A DNA stretch of 64,000 nucleotides, taken from positions 2,852,001-2,916,000 of the forward strand of contig NZ_CP015863.1 of assembly GCF_002163755.1 (NCBI RefSeq), read 5' to 3'. Below, piece after piece: positions 1-10,370 of the stretch. This stretch comes from Vibrio campbellii CAIM 519 = NBRC 15631 = ATCC 25920. GTDB taxonomy: Bacteria; Pseudomonadota; Gammaproteobacteria; Enterobacterales; Vibrionaceae. The notes beneath the pieces were generated by a model. It was given only the letters and a program-made list of their open reading frames with translations. It made no database searches and was not told where the DNA came from. Each line of letters opens with the position of its first letter. The stretch's first letter is position 1. The translations under genes were made by a program, and so were the position numbers.

Positions 1-836
1 ATTCGTCCGAGGCGCTACCTAAATAGCTTTCGGGGAGAACCAGCTATCTCCAGGTTTGATTGGCCTTTCACCCCTAGCCACAAGTCATCCGCTAATTTTT
101 CAACATTAGTCGGTTCGGTCCTCCAGTTGATGTTACTCAACCTTCAACCTGCCCATGGCTAGATCACCTGGTTTCGGGTCTATATCCAGAGACTGAACGC
201 CCAGTTAAGACTCGGTTTCCCTACGGCTCCCCTAGATGGTTAACCTTGCCACTGAATATAAGTCGCTGACCCATTATACAAAAGGTACGCAGTCACACCA
301 CGAAGGTGCTCCTACTGCTTGTACGTACACGGTTTCAGGTTCTATTTCACTCCCCTCACAGGGGTTCTTTTCGCCTTTCCCTCACGGTACTGGTTCACTA
401 TCGGTCAGTCAGTAGTATTTAGCCTTGGAGGATGGTCCCCCCATATTCAGACAGGATATCACGTGTCCCGCCCTACTCGATTTCACTTTAAATGCGTTGC
501 CGGTTACGGGGCTATCACCCTGTATCGCACAACTTTCCAGAAGTTTCACCTGACGCATAAAAAGCTTAAGGGCTAGTCCAATTTCGCTCGCCGCTACTTT
601 CGGAATCTCGGTTGATTTCTTTTCCTCGGGGTACTTAGATGTTTCAGTTCCCCCGGTTCGCCTCGCTGCGCTATGTATTCACGCAGCGATACTAGCTTAT
701 GCTAGTGGGTTTCCCCATTCGGAAATCCCAGACTCAAATGGTTTTTACTACCTAATCTGGGCTTATCGCAAGTTAATACGTCCTTCATCGCCTCTGACTG
801 CCAAGGCATCCACCGTGTACGCTTAGTCACTTAACC
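1..836 (-). rRNA. rrl: 23S ribosomal RNA, 5' part (cut by window edge)
   Basis: The reverse complement begins at about 836 with the conserved start of bacterial 23S (GGTTAAGTGACTAAGCG) and runs off the left edge of the window, so only about the first 836 of some 2,900 nucleotides are present. It is the third element of an rRNA operon read on the minus strand, after 16S, tRNA-Ile and tRNA-Ala. The 5S gene and the operon terminator lie outside. The 5' end is placed by similarity to known 23S starts and may be off by a few bases. Confidence 0.97.
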
Positions 837-1131
837 ATACAACCCGAAGGAGTTTCGAATTGAAGTTAAACAACCAAAGTTGCTATCTCATTATTTGAAT
901 GAGCGAGATAGCTTTCGATTTTGCCGGACTCAAATATGTTTCGTTTTACTTAAACAGTAAAACAAAACCCAAGAACACTTGAATGTGTTGTTTGGAGTAT
1001 TCAATTAAGAATACTTTGAGAACTTTACAAACAAACTTAAAAGTTTGTTTTGTCAGCTTTCCAAATTGTTAAAGAGCTAGATTTTCTAATGAAAACCATT
1101 TTTAAAAGCACTCATCGAATGCGCTTAAAGA
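837..1131 (-). other. 16S-23S spacer, distal part, with boxA
   Basis: This 295-base stretch between tRNA-Ala and 23S has no gene. It holds an antitermination boxA on the minus strand at 1063-1078 (AGCTCTTTAACAATTT), as expected ahead of 23S genes, where NusB/S10 load. Just downstream in the transcript a 9-bp perfect inverted repeat with a 2-base loop (1030-1049) would form a hairpin, possibly linked to processing. The rest is AT-rich leader expected to pair with sequence beyond the 23S 3' end for RNase III cutting; that partner is outside the window. Confidence 0.8.
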
Positions 1132-1207
1132 TGGTGGAGCTAAGCAGGATCGAACTGCTGACCTCCTGCGTGCAAGGCAGGCGCTCTCCCAGCTGAGCTA
1201 TAGCCCC
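1132..1207 (-). tRNA. tRNA-Ala (anticodon TGC)
   Basis: A 76-nt cloverleaf on the minus strand starts GGGGCTATAGCTCAGCTGGG and ends with an encoded CCA (TGG at 1132-1134 on the plus strand). The anticodon loop reads CTTGCAC, giving TGC. It is the second tRNA of the rRNA spacer, after tRNA-Ile, the usual Ile-Ala pair of gamma-proteobacterial rrn operons. It is cotranscribed from the 16S promoters. Confidence 0.98.
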
Positions 1208-1250
1208 ATCAAGGTGTCGATACTGTATGCCAATTCCTTGGGAAGGGAAT

Positions 1251-1327
1251 TGGTGGGTCTGAGTGGACTCGAACCACCGACCTCTCGCTTATCAGGCGAA
1301 CGCTCTAACCACCTGAGCTACAGACCC
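1251..1327 (-). tRNA. tRNA-Ile (anticodon GAT)
   Basis: A 77-nt cloverleaf on the minus strand starts GGGTCTGTAGCTCAGGTGG and ends with encoded CCA (TGG at 1251-1253, plus strand). The anticodon loop reads CTGATAA, giving GAT. It sits 67 bases after the 16S 3' end and 43 bases before tRNA-Ala. Expression is from the rRNA promoters near 3169-3312. Confidence 0.98.
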
Positions 1328-1394
1328 AGTATCGTCTCTTTTTCGTATAAACCGTATCAATCTGTGTGGACACTCATCGTGAGTAATCATCGTG

Positions 1395-2947
<1,553 letters not shown>

Positions 2948-3117
2948 AAGATTTTGTTCGGCTCAATGAATACTGAACATTACATAAGTAATGTTTGAAT
3001 TGACTGTGCTGAATCTTTCGATTCAATGGTCACTTCGTTTCATTGAAACCTAATTTGAAGCCGAAGCTTCTAATTGGATTATCATCAACGAGTGCCCACA
3101 CAGATTGATAGGTCTAT

Positions 3118-3131
3118 ATTTTTAAAGAGCT
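3118..3131 (-). promoter_or_regulatory. boxA-like antitermination site in the 16S leader
   Basis: The minus strand reads AGCTCTTTAAAAAT here, close to the boxA core TGCTCTTTAACA. It lies about 170 bases before the 16S start and downstream of both promoters, the usual place for the leader boxA that recruits the NusB-NusE antitermination complex. Confidence 0.7.
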
Positions 3132-3168
3132 TGCTTATCAAGAAGTTTTTCTCTCAAAGCGGAGGTGC

Positions 3169-3196
3169 ATTCTAACGAGATAATTGAGAGTGTCAA
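3169..3196 (-). promoter_or_regulatory. rRNA operon promoter, proximal (P2-like)
   Basis: On the minus strand a perfect -35 TTGACA (3191-3196) is followed after 16 bases by TAGAAT (3169-3174). This is a strong sigma-70 promoter some 220 bases before the 16S 5' end. It lies downstream of a second promoter at 3285-3312, the tandem arrangement usual for rrn operons. Confidence 0.85.
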
Positions 3197-3284
3197 ACAC
3201 TTTTTCAACTAATTTTTCGTAGAAGCTTTTTACCTCTCCGACTCTGCTGAAGCCTTATGGCGTCTGCCGTGTCGATGGATGCGC

Positions 3285-3312
3285 ATTATAGGGAGAAGAT
3301 TTTCTTTGGCAA
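3285..3312 (-). promoter_or_regulatory. rRNA operon promoter, distal (P1-like)
   Basis: The minus strand has TTGCCA (3307-3312), a 16-base spacer and a perfect TATAAT (3285-3290), followed by the G+C-rich stretch GCGCATCC. A GC-rich discriminator is typical of promoters under ppGpp/DksA stringent control, which fits rRNA. Beyond it (3313-3432) I see only AT-rich sequence and no gene. Confidence 0.8.
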
Positions 3313-3432
3313 TACTAAAAATGCATTTTTTCTAAAAAAACATGCCAAATGGATACTTTCCATCCAACCTTAAAATTACCCAGTAATAAAACTCAGGATC
3401 TCTACAATTTACCCACAAAAAGCTGTGGATAA

Positions 3433-4683
3433 CTACTCATCACTATCGAAGAAGTAAGAAATGCGTGAACGCGGATTGAGGTACTCTTTGATTTTTTCCG
3501 GCAATTTAGATGGATGAATCGCATTAACTATTTTTATATCCTTTGATGCAAGGTCAATAATTGGCGCTTGAGTTCTTGGAACCTCTGGATCGTAGACCAG
3601 TACATTCGGAAACAATAGATGAGATGCATTCACTGAGATAACCAAACCCACCATATTATTAGAAAGCTGAACCACAGTCCCTGGAGGGAACACCCCCATA
3701 AACTTAATTAAGATATTAAGGTTCTCTTCTTTATATAGGTGTTTGCAGTTCTTATATAAGTGGGAAAGTGCCGTATATGGGATTTTTTGCTCAGCAGGAA
3801 CCGGGGTATGGCACAGATTATCAAAAGCCTTAGCTACAATAATCACTTGTGCAAGTTCATCAATCTCATCTCCTTTTAGACCTTCAGGGTAACCTGAGCC
3901 ATCACGAAGCTCGTGATGCTGTACTATTACCGTCTTTGCACTTTCTGGAAAGCCTTCAATCTGATTAGCCATATCTAAGCCATACTTGGTGTGCAGCTTT
4001 AGATAGTTGCTTTCAGGTTCACTGAGGGGAACTTGCTTCCTTAATATGGCTGTTGGAATTTTGATTTTGCCCATATCATGGAACAAAGCCGCAAAAGAAA
4101 GCGCTTTGAGTTGCTCTGCAGATTAACCCTTAGCTCGCCCAATCATCATCGCAATAACAGCAACGTTAAGAGAGTGGAAATAGATACCTTCAAATTCATT
4201 CTTTCCGCTCATCAAATGAAGAGTCACATTGTCATCACACATTAACTTCTCAACGATATCATCGATGAGTTGCTTCGCTTCCCCTACTGCATCAGTAGGA
4301 CGGTTGCGAATCTTGGTCATAACTGAACGCATGCGAGCAAGCGAGCGTTCGAATTCTTTTTCACATTGGATGACGCGACGACGATAAGCACTCAGCTTTT
4401 CAATTCGCTTTTGTTTTTCTTGCCATAGTTTTTGCGCTTCAAGATCTAACGCATGGTCTTGCTTTATTTCTGCTTGAGGTTGATTCGCCGGTAAAGGGGA
4501 GGCATCGCTTTGATCAGGACTAAAATATACGAACTTCACGCCAAGATGACGGATCATCTCCACTTGTTCTTGGTCTTTAATTTTGAAGCTGTTGAGTAGA
4601 AACGGGTGATCGTTCCACTTTAGCGGAAGACGGATATGTAACCCGGGCTGAATACGATCCACTGTAAGTTTAATTGCTGCCAC
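3433..4683 (-). pseudogene. HD-GYP domain c-di-GMP phosphodiesterase, interrupted by an in-frame stop
   Basis: A continuous minus-strand frame of 416 coding positions is broken only by TAA at codon 187 (4123-4125). Codons 1-186 hold a DUF3391-like N-terminal region and the start of the HD-GYP fold, ending at the HSLNVA helix. After the stop the same frame continues with SAEQLKALSFAALFHDMGK, giving the HD pair at codons 202-203, HHE at 256-258 and GYP at 264-266, then runs to a normal end. HD-GYP proteins hydrolyse c-di-GMP to GMP or pGpG. The stop splits the fold before its metal-binding HD motif, so neither half should be active unless there is readthrough or restart at the TTG at 4084-4086. 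The lack of any other damage suggests a recent mutation or a sequencing error. Confidence 0.85.
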
Positions 4684-4824
4684 TGTTCCACTGCTGATAA
4701 GAGTTTGATGATAAGCATCTAATACTATTAGATTTTATAAATGAATTCACCAATAAGGGGAGTGAATAAAGCAGCTCTGTGCATGCCATCAACAAACTTG
4801 CAAAGATTAGAGTTAGAAATAGAG

Positions 4825-5823
4825 TTACGAAAGTGTTCGGTCTGCTTTACGAAGTTTTAGTTCCGCTTCAAATACTGGCTTGGTATGTAATTGCTGGTCT
4901 TTAATTAAACCCATTAACGTTTGTACAGCGACTCTTGCCATATCACTGATAGGAAAATGAACAGCTGATACCGTAGGGTAGAGACTTTCACATAAATCCA
5001 CACTATCGAAACTTACTAATGAGATTTGCTCTGGTACTGATATGCGTTTTTCATGCAAGAACTGCATTGCTCCGACCGTCATCTCTTCACTACATGAAAA
5101 CACAGCCGTCACTTCAGGATGTCGATGATAAATAGCGGCCATTGCGTCATAGCCACTTTGACGTCCGTAATTGCCTTCTTCACACCAGCTCTCGTCTATA
5201 TCAATACCAGCAGTTTTCATCGCATCAACATAGCCGAGCTTTCTCAATAAACTGTTATGACGTTGAGAGGGGCCTGTGATACAGGCAATATTTTTATGAC
5301 CACCAGCAATTAAATGTTCAACGGCAATTCGGCTGGCGTGGTGATGGTTGAAGGTGACGCAACGCTCCTCTAGGCCTTCGACATAACGATCGAGCAACAC
5401 AAATGGTGTTGGCAGCTTTGCAAGTTCTCGCAAGTCATCATCAGATAGGTAACGACTGTGAAGCACGTAGCCATCGCAACGTAGGTCATTAAAGCGTTGG
5501 ATCGCTTCTCGTTCCCCTTCAGCAGAATGGTGGCCTTGCGCAGTAATCAGAAATTTCTTATGCATGTCCAATTCGGTCTGCACTTGTTCCATCATCTCAC
5601 CAAAGAATCCACCCGTGTAGTAAGTAACCAAGAGGCCGACCATGTTACTAGATGAAGTCGCCAGTGAACGAGCAATAGCGCTTGGGCGATAGTTAAGCTC
5701 CGCCATAGCAGCTTCAACTTTCTTTCTCGTCTCATCGCGGAACTTGCCTTCCCCATTAATAATGCGAGACACGGTGGAACGGTTTACTCCCGCAAGTTCG
5801 GCTACATCTTTTATCCTTGCCAT
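4825..5823 (-). CDS. LacI-family transcriptional regulator of the chitobiose operon
   Basis: 332 residues, usual LacI-family length. An N-terminal helix-turn-helix (residues 4-23, IKDVAELAGVNRSTVSRIIN) and hinge precede a periplasmic-binding-protein-like sensor domain (about 60-330). The gene lies last in the minus-strand chb cluster, 105 bases after chbG and behind a terminator at 5871-5924, so it probably also has its own promoter. Inference: it represses the chb genes, and perhaps the divergent deacetylase, through the palindrome at 10191-10202, with a phosphorylated chito-sugar as inducer. Enterobacterial chb is instead run by the AraC-type ChbR, so this is a different control system. The exact ligand is unknown. 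Confidence 0.85.
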   Translation of the reverse strand: MARIKDVAELAGVNRSTVSRIINGEGKFRDETRKKVEAAMAELNYRPSAIARSLATSSSNMVGLLVTYYTGGFFGEMMEQVQTELDMHKKFLITAQGHHSAEGEREAIQRFNDLRCDGYVLHSRYLSDDDLRELAKLPTPFVLLDRYVEGLEERCVTFNHHHASRIAVEHLIAGGHKNIACITGPSQRHNSLLRKLGYVDAMKTAGIDIDESWCEEGNYGRQSGYDAMAAIYHRHPEVTAVFSCSEEMTVGAMQFLHEKRISVPEQISLVSFDSVDLCESLYPTVSAVHFPISDMARVAVQTLMGLIKDQQLHTKPVFEAELKLRKADRTLS

Positions 5824-5870
5824 AATACAACTAGATCCAACTACTTATGTTTTATTCGTGGTGATAATAC

Positions 5871-5924
5871 AAAAAAGTGGCTGCCAGCAAATCGTAAGGT
5901 GTATAGGGGTCGATGCTGACAGCC
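5871..5924 (-). terminator. rho-independent terminator after chbG
   Basis: On the minus strand an 11-bp stem (5914-5924 with 5879-5889, one G-U pair) encloses a 24-base loop and is followed by AC and six T (5871-5876). It lies just after the chbG stop and before the regulator, and would make the regulator partly independent of the operon. Confidence 0.65.
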
Positions 5925-5928
5925 TTAA

Positions 5929-6684
5929 TCATACACTGACGACTTTACTTGAAGAAATGAGAGCCGAGTAATCCGTGACTGTCATACCATGCTGAGCAAA
6001 TTCTAGTTTCAGTATTGGAGAAGTCAGCACTTGAAGTTCCAGCTCTCTTTGCAAGGCATAGCTACTTTTCAATAATAAGGATTGATCCGCCTCAGCCGGA
6101 TGACACATCACTTCAACCACATCATATCTAGCTTTCAAGCCCAACAAATGCTTCATGATGCCACCCAAACTAACTCCTTGATCATAAAACTCATCGGTAA
6201 AGTAGTACTTCACCTTACTCTCTGTATGGCACAAGCCGCTGCCGCGCAAAGGCACTTTATATATCTGAGCAACTTTGCGAATCACAGGAAGCAACTGTGG
6301 GTGTGTATGCGCATGGTGATGGCTATCTAAATGACTCAGAGACAATCCCAATTTTAGAAATGCCTCAACTTGGGCGATTGCCTCTTGGTAAACCACCTCT
6401 TCTTCAAAATCTTGTTTCTTCCATAGCTCATCGTAACTAACAAACTGCGTTTGACCATTGGTAAGATTCAGGTGCCCTGTTACCGGGGCACCTGCAGTAA
6501 AACGCAAATGCACGCCAATCTTTAAGTTCGGATTTTGCTTTGCTAATTCCACGGCATGTTGTTCAGCATCCATACCCACCATCATAGTGGTTGAACGAAC
6601 CACTCCTTGTTGATGGGCTTTAACAATGCCTTTATTCACACCGGGAGTTAAACCAAAATCATCGGCATTAAAGATTACTTTCAT
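5929..6684 (-). CDS. chbG: ChbG-type chitooligosaccharide deacetylase (YdjC family)
   Basis: 251 residues, the same size as E. coli ChbG (249). Metal-binding motifs are visible: NADD at residues 6-9, H59, the HLDSHHHAH run at 118-126 and EVMCHPAE at 191-198. No signal peptide, so cytosolic. The family removes one acetyl group from phosphorylated chitobiose/chitotriose made by the PTS; in E. coli this is needed for induction and for hydrolysis by ChbF. The gene follows the GH4 gene by 17 bases in the same operon. The secreted deacetylase at 10371 belongs to an unrelated family and acts outside the cytosol. Confidence 0.88.
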   Translation of the reverse strand: MKVIFNADDFGLTPGVNKGIVKAHQQGVVRSTTMMVGMDAEQHAVELAKQNPNLKIGVHLRFTAGAPVTGHLNLTNGQTQFVSYDELWKKQDFEEEVVYQEAIAQVEAFLKLGLSLSHLDSHHHAHTHPQLLPVIRKVAQIYKVPLRGSGLCHTESKVKYYFTDEFYDQGVSLGGIMKHLLGLKARYDVVEVMCHPAEADQSLLLKSSYALQRELELQVLTSPILKLEFAQHGMTVTDYSALISSSKVVSV

Positions 6685-6701
6685 TGGCGTGTCTCCTCGC
6701 T

Positions 6702-8024
6702 CTATAACGTTGTTAATTTGAATTGAGGTAGATAAGGGGCGTTCACTGCTAAGATCTCATCCAATATGGACTTGGCTCGACTAATATCTGGAACAAGTGG
6801 GTTATTGGTTAACGCCATTAGTGCTTTGTCGTAGCTTCCTTCAACTGCTGCTTCGATAGCGAGTTGCTCATAAGCTTTAACTTGATGAAGTAAGCCTTTG
6901 ATATTGCTTGATAGCTCACCAACCGCAAGCGGCTTCGCTCCCCAACTTCCAATTACAGCACTACACTCGATCACTGCATCATCAGGTAAGCCATTGATAG
7001 ACCCATTGTTTAACACATTCACTACGTGGATACTGTTACGGTTGTTATAAATTGAGTCGACGAGGTTTAATGACGCATCTGAGTAATAGGCACCGCCTCG
7101 CTCTTCCAACTCTTTTGGTTTGTAGTCTAAATTCGGGTCTTGATACAGCTTAAATAGAGCACTCTCTGTCGCCATAACTTGCTCTGCTCGCGTGCCTTGC
7201 TCACCTGCACTCTGCTTTTCTTCTGCTAACATCGCATCGGTTTGATAGAAGTAACGATGATACGGGCAAGGAATGGCTCCAAGCGCTTTAAGAAATGCCG
7301 GATCCCACGGTTCTTCCCAGATATTCTTCATACTGAAGTTAGCGCCATCCCCAACTTTCTCCAGTACGGCTTGAGTAATATCTTTGCCTTTAAGCCACGC
7401 TTTCAATACCCAAACAAGATGATTTAAACCTGCAAACTCAAGTTGAAGCTCTTTCGGCTCGCAATCCATCATTTCAGCAATCATCATTTCCATAGACACC
7501 GGAACGTTACACAAACCAATGCTCTTTACGTTGGTGTATTTACTGACCGCTTCTGATACCAAACCTGCAGGGTTAGTAAAGTTGAGCATCCACGCATTAG
7601 GCGCTAGCTCTTCAATGTCTTTACAAATATCAAGAATAACCGGAATAGTACGCAGCGCTTTGGCAAAGCCACCCGGCCCTGTTGTTTCCTGACCTATAAC
7701 GTCATATTTAATCGGAATGCGCTCATCATTCGCTCGCGCAGCCAAGCCACCAACGCGGAACTGAGTCATAACAAAATCAGCGTCTTTAATCGCATCTCGG
7801 CGATCAAAGCTCGCTTTGATTTCAATATCCGCCCCTGCCTTGTCGACCATTCGTTGTGCTAAGCCTTTAATGATCTCCAATTTCTCCGCGCCAGACTCAA
7901 TATCCACAAAGTGCATTTGCTTTACAGGCAAGAACTCCAAACGTTTTATTACGCCTTCAACAAGCTCTGGGGTATAACTACTGCCACCACCAATAATGGC
8001 GAGTTTAATTGCATTTCTTGGCAT
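6702..8024 (-). CDS. chbF: GH4 6-phospho-beta-glucosidase / phospho-chitobiase
   Basis: 440 residues, normal for glycoside hydrolase family 4. The NAD-binding glycine motif lies at 12-20 (GGGSSYTPE), FTNPAG at 149-154, and the Mn-ligand signatures GLCN (C172) and NH (201-202) are intact. GH4 enzymes cleave by an oxidation-elimination-reduction route with NAD and a divalent metal, not by classic acid/base hydrolysis. In a chb operon the substrate is 6-phospho-chitobiose, partly deacetylated by ChbG, giving GlcN-6-P and GlcNAc. The stop is 10 bases before chbA's side of the operon. Cellobiose-6-P is an alternative substrate. Confidence 0.9.
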   Translation of the reverse strand: MPRNAIKLAIIGGGSSYTPELVEGVIKRLEFLPVKQMHFVDIESGAEKLEIIKGLAQRMVDKAGADIEIKASFDRRDAIKDADFVMTQFRVGGLAARANDERIPIKYDVIGQETTGPGGFAKALRTIPVILDICKDIEELAPNAWMLNFTNPAGLVSEAVSKYTNVKSIGLCNVPVSMEMMIAEMMDCEPKELQLEFAGLNHLVWVLKAWLKGKDITQAVLEKVGDGANFSMKNIWEEPWDPAFLKALGAIPCPYHRYFYQTDAMLAEEKQSAGEQGTRAEQVMATESALFKLYQDPNLDYKPKELEERGGAYYSDASLNLVDSIYNNRNSIHVVNVLNNGSINGLPDDAVIECSAVIGSWGAKPLAVGELSSNIKGLLHQVKAYEQLAIEAAVEGSYDKALMALTNNPLVPDISRAKSILDEILAVNAPYLPQFKLTTL

Positions 8025-8034
8025 AGCGACGTCC

Positions 8035-8346
8035 TTATTTTTCTGCTAACTGCTTATTCAACGCGACAATTTCCACTGCCATTTCTTGCGCTAAGATGGT
8101 CGTCATCAAATGATCTTGAGCGTGTACCATAACCAAGGTCATTGGCACTTTGCCTTCACCCTGATCTTCTTCAATTAGTTGGGTTTGAATCAGGTGGGCT
8201 TTGTTGATGCACTCTCTTGCTTGAGAAAGCTTTTCCTCTGCGGCTGAAAAATCCTTCTCTCTCGATAAACGCAATGCCTCATAGCTCAAACTTCTGGCTT
8301 CACCTGCATTACAGATAATTTCCATTACGACTAATTCTTGTTCCAT
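8035..8346 (-). CDS. chbA: PTS lactose/cellobiose-family EIIA (chitobiose)
   Basis: 103 residues, all-helical EIIA of the lactose/chitobiose class. The phosphorylated histidine is H75 in the VHAQDHLM motif. It takes phosphate from HPr and passes it to the EIIB encoded at 9817-10122. It lies between chbC and chbF in the operon. The enterobacterial order is B-C-A-R-F-G; here it is B-C-A-F-G and then a LacI-type regulator. Confidence 0.93.
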   Translation of the reverse strand: MEQELVVMEIICNAGEARSLSYEALRLSREKDFSAAEEKLSQARECINKAHLIQTQLIEEDQGEGKVPMTLVMVHAQDHLMTTILAQEMAVEIVALNKQLAEK

Positions 8347-8365
8347 CTTTTCTCTCCAGAAACAT

Positions 8366-8385
8366 GGGCTGCCATGTGACAGCCC
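8366..8385 (-). other. intercistronic hairpin between chbC and chbA
   Basis: A 6-bp GC-rich inverted repeat (GGGCTG/CAGCCC) with an 8-base loop fills most of the 47-base gap between chbC and chbA. No T-run follows, so it is not a terminator. It may protect the upstream message from 3' decay or set relative dosage of IIC and IIA. Confidence 0.4.
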
Positions 8386-8393
8386 AATTACTA

Positions 8394-9728
8394 TTAAGCA
8401 GTCACGCCTTCGCCAGAAGGCTGTTCAGCATCCTTACTTTCTTTGCTAGTAGGTAACTCTTGTTCCATCACCTGCTTCTCAAACATCTTGAAGAACGGCA
8501 AATAAATAAAGAGGTCAAGAATCAGTAGGCCAATCACCAACAGCACTGGTGAGAACGTCCAACCACTACCCCATGAAGCACCAATCAATGCAGGCGTTGT
8601 CCAAGGTGTAGTCGCAACCCCCATGCCCACAAAGCCAAGCTGTACTGCAAAGTAAGCAATAGTTGCGTTAACGATTGGCGCAAATACAAAGGGAATAAAC
8701 AGGATTGGGTTCATTACTACTGGGCTACCAAAAATCACAGGTTCATTGATTTGGAAGAAACCCGGCACAGCACTCATTCGGCCGATACTCTTAAGGTGCG
8801 CGGAACGGCTAAATGACATCAGCATCACTAGCGCAAGTGTTGCGCCCGAACCACCAATAAAGATATAGAAATCCCAGAATGGTTGAGTGAATACGTTTGG
8901 AATTGGTTGGCCCGCAACAAACGCATCAATGTTAGCGCTGATGTTGGTAAGGAAGATTGGCGATAGAAGACCCACCACAATCGCCGCACCGTGAATACCA
9001 GCAAACCAAAGTAGCTGACACACCAGCAATGCACCAATGATTGCAGGTAAGGTATTCGATGCACTGATCAGTGGCTTGAACATTGCCATAACCGCATCAG
9101 GGATCAGCATGTCATATTGAGTTTGAACAAAAATACTCAGCGGATACAAGGTTAGGAATATAGCGAGTACAGGCAAAAGGACCTCGAAAGAGCGAGCGAT
9201 TGCAGGTGGTACTTGCTCTGGCATGCGGATCGTAATGTTGTGCTTTTTCATAAAGCGGTAGAGCTCAACCGCAAAGAAGGCACACATTACCGCGGTAAAG
9301 ATTCCGGTACCGCCCATGTGCTTCATAGCTAGTGCGCCATCTTTAGCTGGAGCAGCAACCAAAAGGAAGCTCATCAGTGATAATACCGCGCTGGTGATCC
9401 CATCCATTTTGTACGCTTTGGCTAAGCTATAGGCAACCCCAAGCGAGACAAATATAGTCATGATCCCCATCGACATATTAAAGGGCATCATAATGGTATC
9501 GAAATGTGTGGTGGCGAAGTCTAACCAGACTCGCCCGAGTGTAAATGTGGTGTCTTCAGCAAATGGTGGGAAAGCAAAAATTAAGATAAAACTACCAACA
9601 ATAATAAACGGCATTGCCACAATAAATCCGTCTCTCATTGCTCTAACATGGGGTTGATTTCCCACTTTTGCCGCAATAGGGGCTATATGCTTTTCGACTA
9701 TTCCTATAATCGCATCATAAAGCTTCAT
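8394..9728 (-). CDS. chbC: PTS lactose/cellobiose-family EIIC (chitobiose permease)
   Basis: About 444 residues, a polytopic membrane permease with some ten hydrophobic segments. The family motif INEPVIFGSPVVMNP, part of the sugar site, is present in the C-terminal half. It carries N,N'-diacetylchitobiose across the inner membrane while EIIB phosphorylates it. I chose the ATG at 9728 (MKLYDAI...) because AAGGA lies 8 bases before it; a longer frame to 9773 has no such site and its added residues look non-coding. A low-complexity acidic tail (SKESKDAEQPSGEGVTA) ends the protein. Confidence 0.9.
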   Translation of the reverse strand: MKLYDAIIGIVEKHIAPIAAKVGNQPHVRAMRDGFIVAMPFIIVGSFILIFAFPPFAEDTTFTLGRVWLDFATTHFDTIMMPFNMSMGIMTIFVSLGVAYSLAKAYKMDGITSAVLSLMSFLLVAAPAKDGALAMKHMGGTGIFTAVMCAFFAVELYRFMKKHNITIRMPEQVPPAIARSFEVLLPVLAIFLTLYPLSIFVQTQYDMLIPDAVMAMFKPLISASNTLPAIIGALLVCQLLWFAGIHGAAIVVGLLSPIFLTNISANIDAFVAGQPIPNVFTQPFWDFYIFIGGSGATLALVMLMSFSRSAHLKSIGRMSAVPGFFQINEPVIFGSPVVMNPILFIPFVFAPIVNATIAYFAVQLGFVGMGVATTPWTTPALIGASWGSGWTFSPVLLVIGLLILDLFIYLPFFKMFEKQVMEQELPTSKESKDAEQPSGEGVTA

Positions 9729-9816
9729 AGAGTCCATCCTTATTTTTAGACAAAAGAATCCCACACCAAACATTTATATTTAGTGGATATTCTTCTTTCT
9801 ATTTAAAGTTATTGAA

Positions 9817-10122
9817 TTAGTTAATCATTTCTAATGCTTGTTGTAATACTTCTTCCCCTTTCATCATTCCATAATCTTGTGGAGAAATAGCATCAATATT
9901 TTTGCCATGCTCTTGTGCGGTTTTACGCAGTTCTTCTAGTTGGAATCGCACCTGAGGACCAAGCAAACACACATCGTACTCTCTGATCGCTTCATCAAAT
10001 GCGTTTACCGACAACGCATCAATCTTGCACTCAAGCCCTTGCTTTTCAGCAGCTTGCTCCATTTTCTTTACAAGCATACTGGTCGACATACCAGCACTAC
10101 AGCATAAAAGAATTTTTTTCAT
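9817..10122 (-). CDS. chbB: PTS lactose/cellobiose-family EIIB (chitobiose)
   Basis: 101 residues with the EIIB P-loop-like motif CSAGMSTS; the phospho-accepting cysteine is C8. It passes phosphate from EIIA to the sugar bound in EIIC. This is the first gene of the minus-strand operon, so the promoter lies between it and the divergent deacetylase (10123-10370), where a LacI-type palindrome occurs. AGTAAGG just before the start codon serves as ribosome binding site. Confidence 0.93.
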   Translation of the reverse strand: MKKILLCCSAGMSTSMLVKKMEQAAEKQGLECKIDALSVNAFDEAIREYDVCLLGPQVRFQLEELRKTAQEHGKNIDAISPQDYGMMKGEEVLQQALEMIN

Positions 10123-10190
10123 AGCCTTACTCCCGTTGTGTAAATTTCAATCTACAAAAACTGTAGCAAAAATAACCAACGCAAAAAAGC

Positions 10191-10202
10191 GCAACCGGTT
10201 GC
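10191..10202. promoter_or_regulatory. LacI-family operator palindrome in the divergent chb/deacetylase region
   Basis: GCAACCGGTTGC is a perfect 12-bp palindrome with a central CG, the usual form of LacI/GalR-family operators. It lies 69 bases before chbB and 169 bases before the deacetylase start, in the only intergenic space (10123-10370) shared by the two units. The regulator at 4825-5823 is the obvious candidate to bind it. The rest of the interval is AT-rich, without a gene. Confidence 0.65.
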
Positions 10203-10370
10203 ATTGTTCGTGAACCAAATCCCATTTTGAAAAATACAGCCTATTTTTTATTAATTAATTAGGTCTAGGATAAAAGCCAACAAAATAACAAAAATCACTT
10301 AATTACATTTATAACTATCAATATTTCACTACTGACAATGTCATAATTAATTTCAACAAAGGAATAGAAA

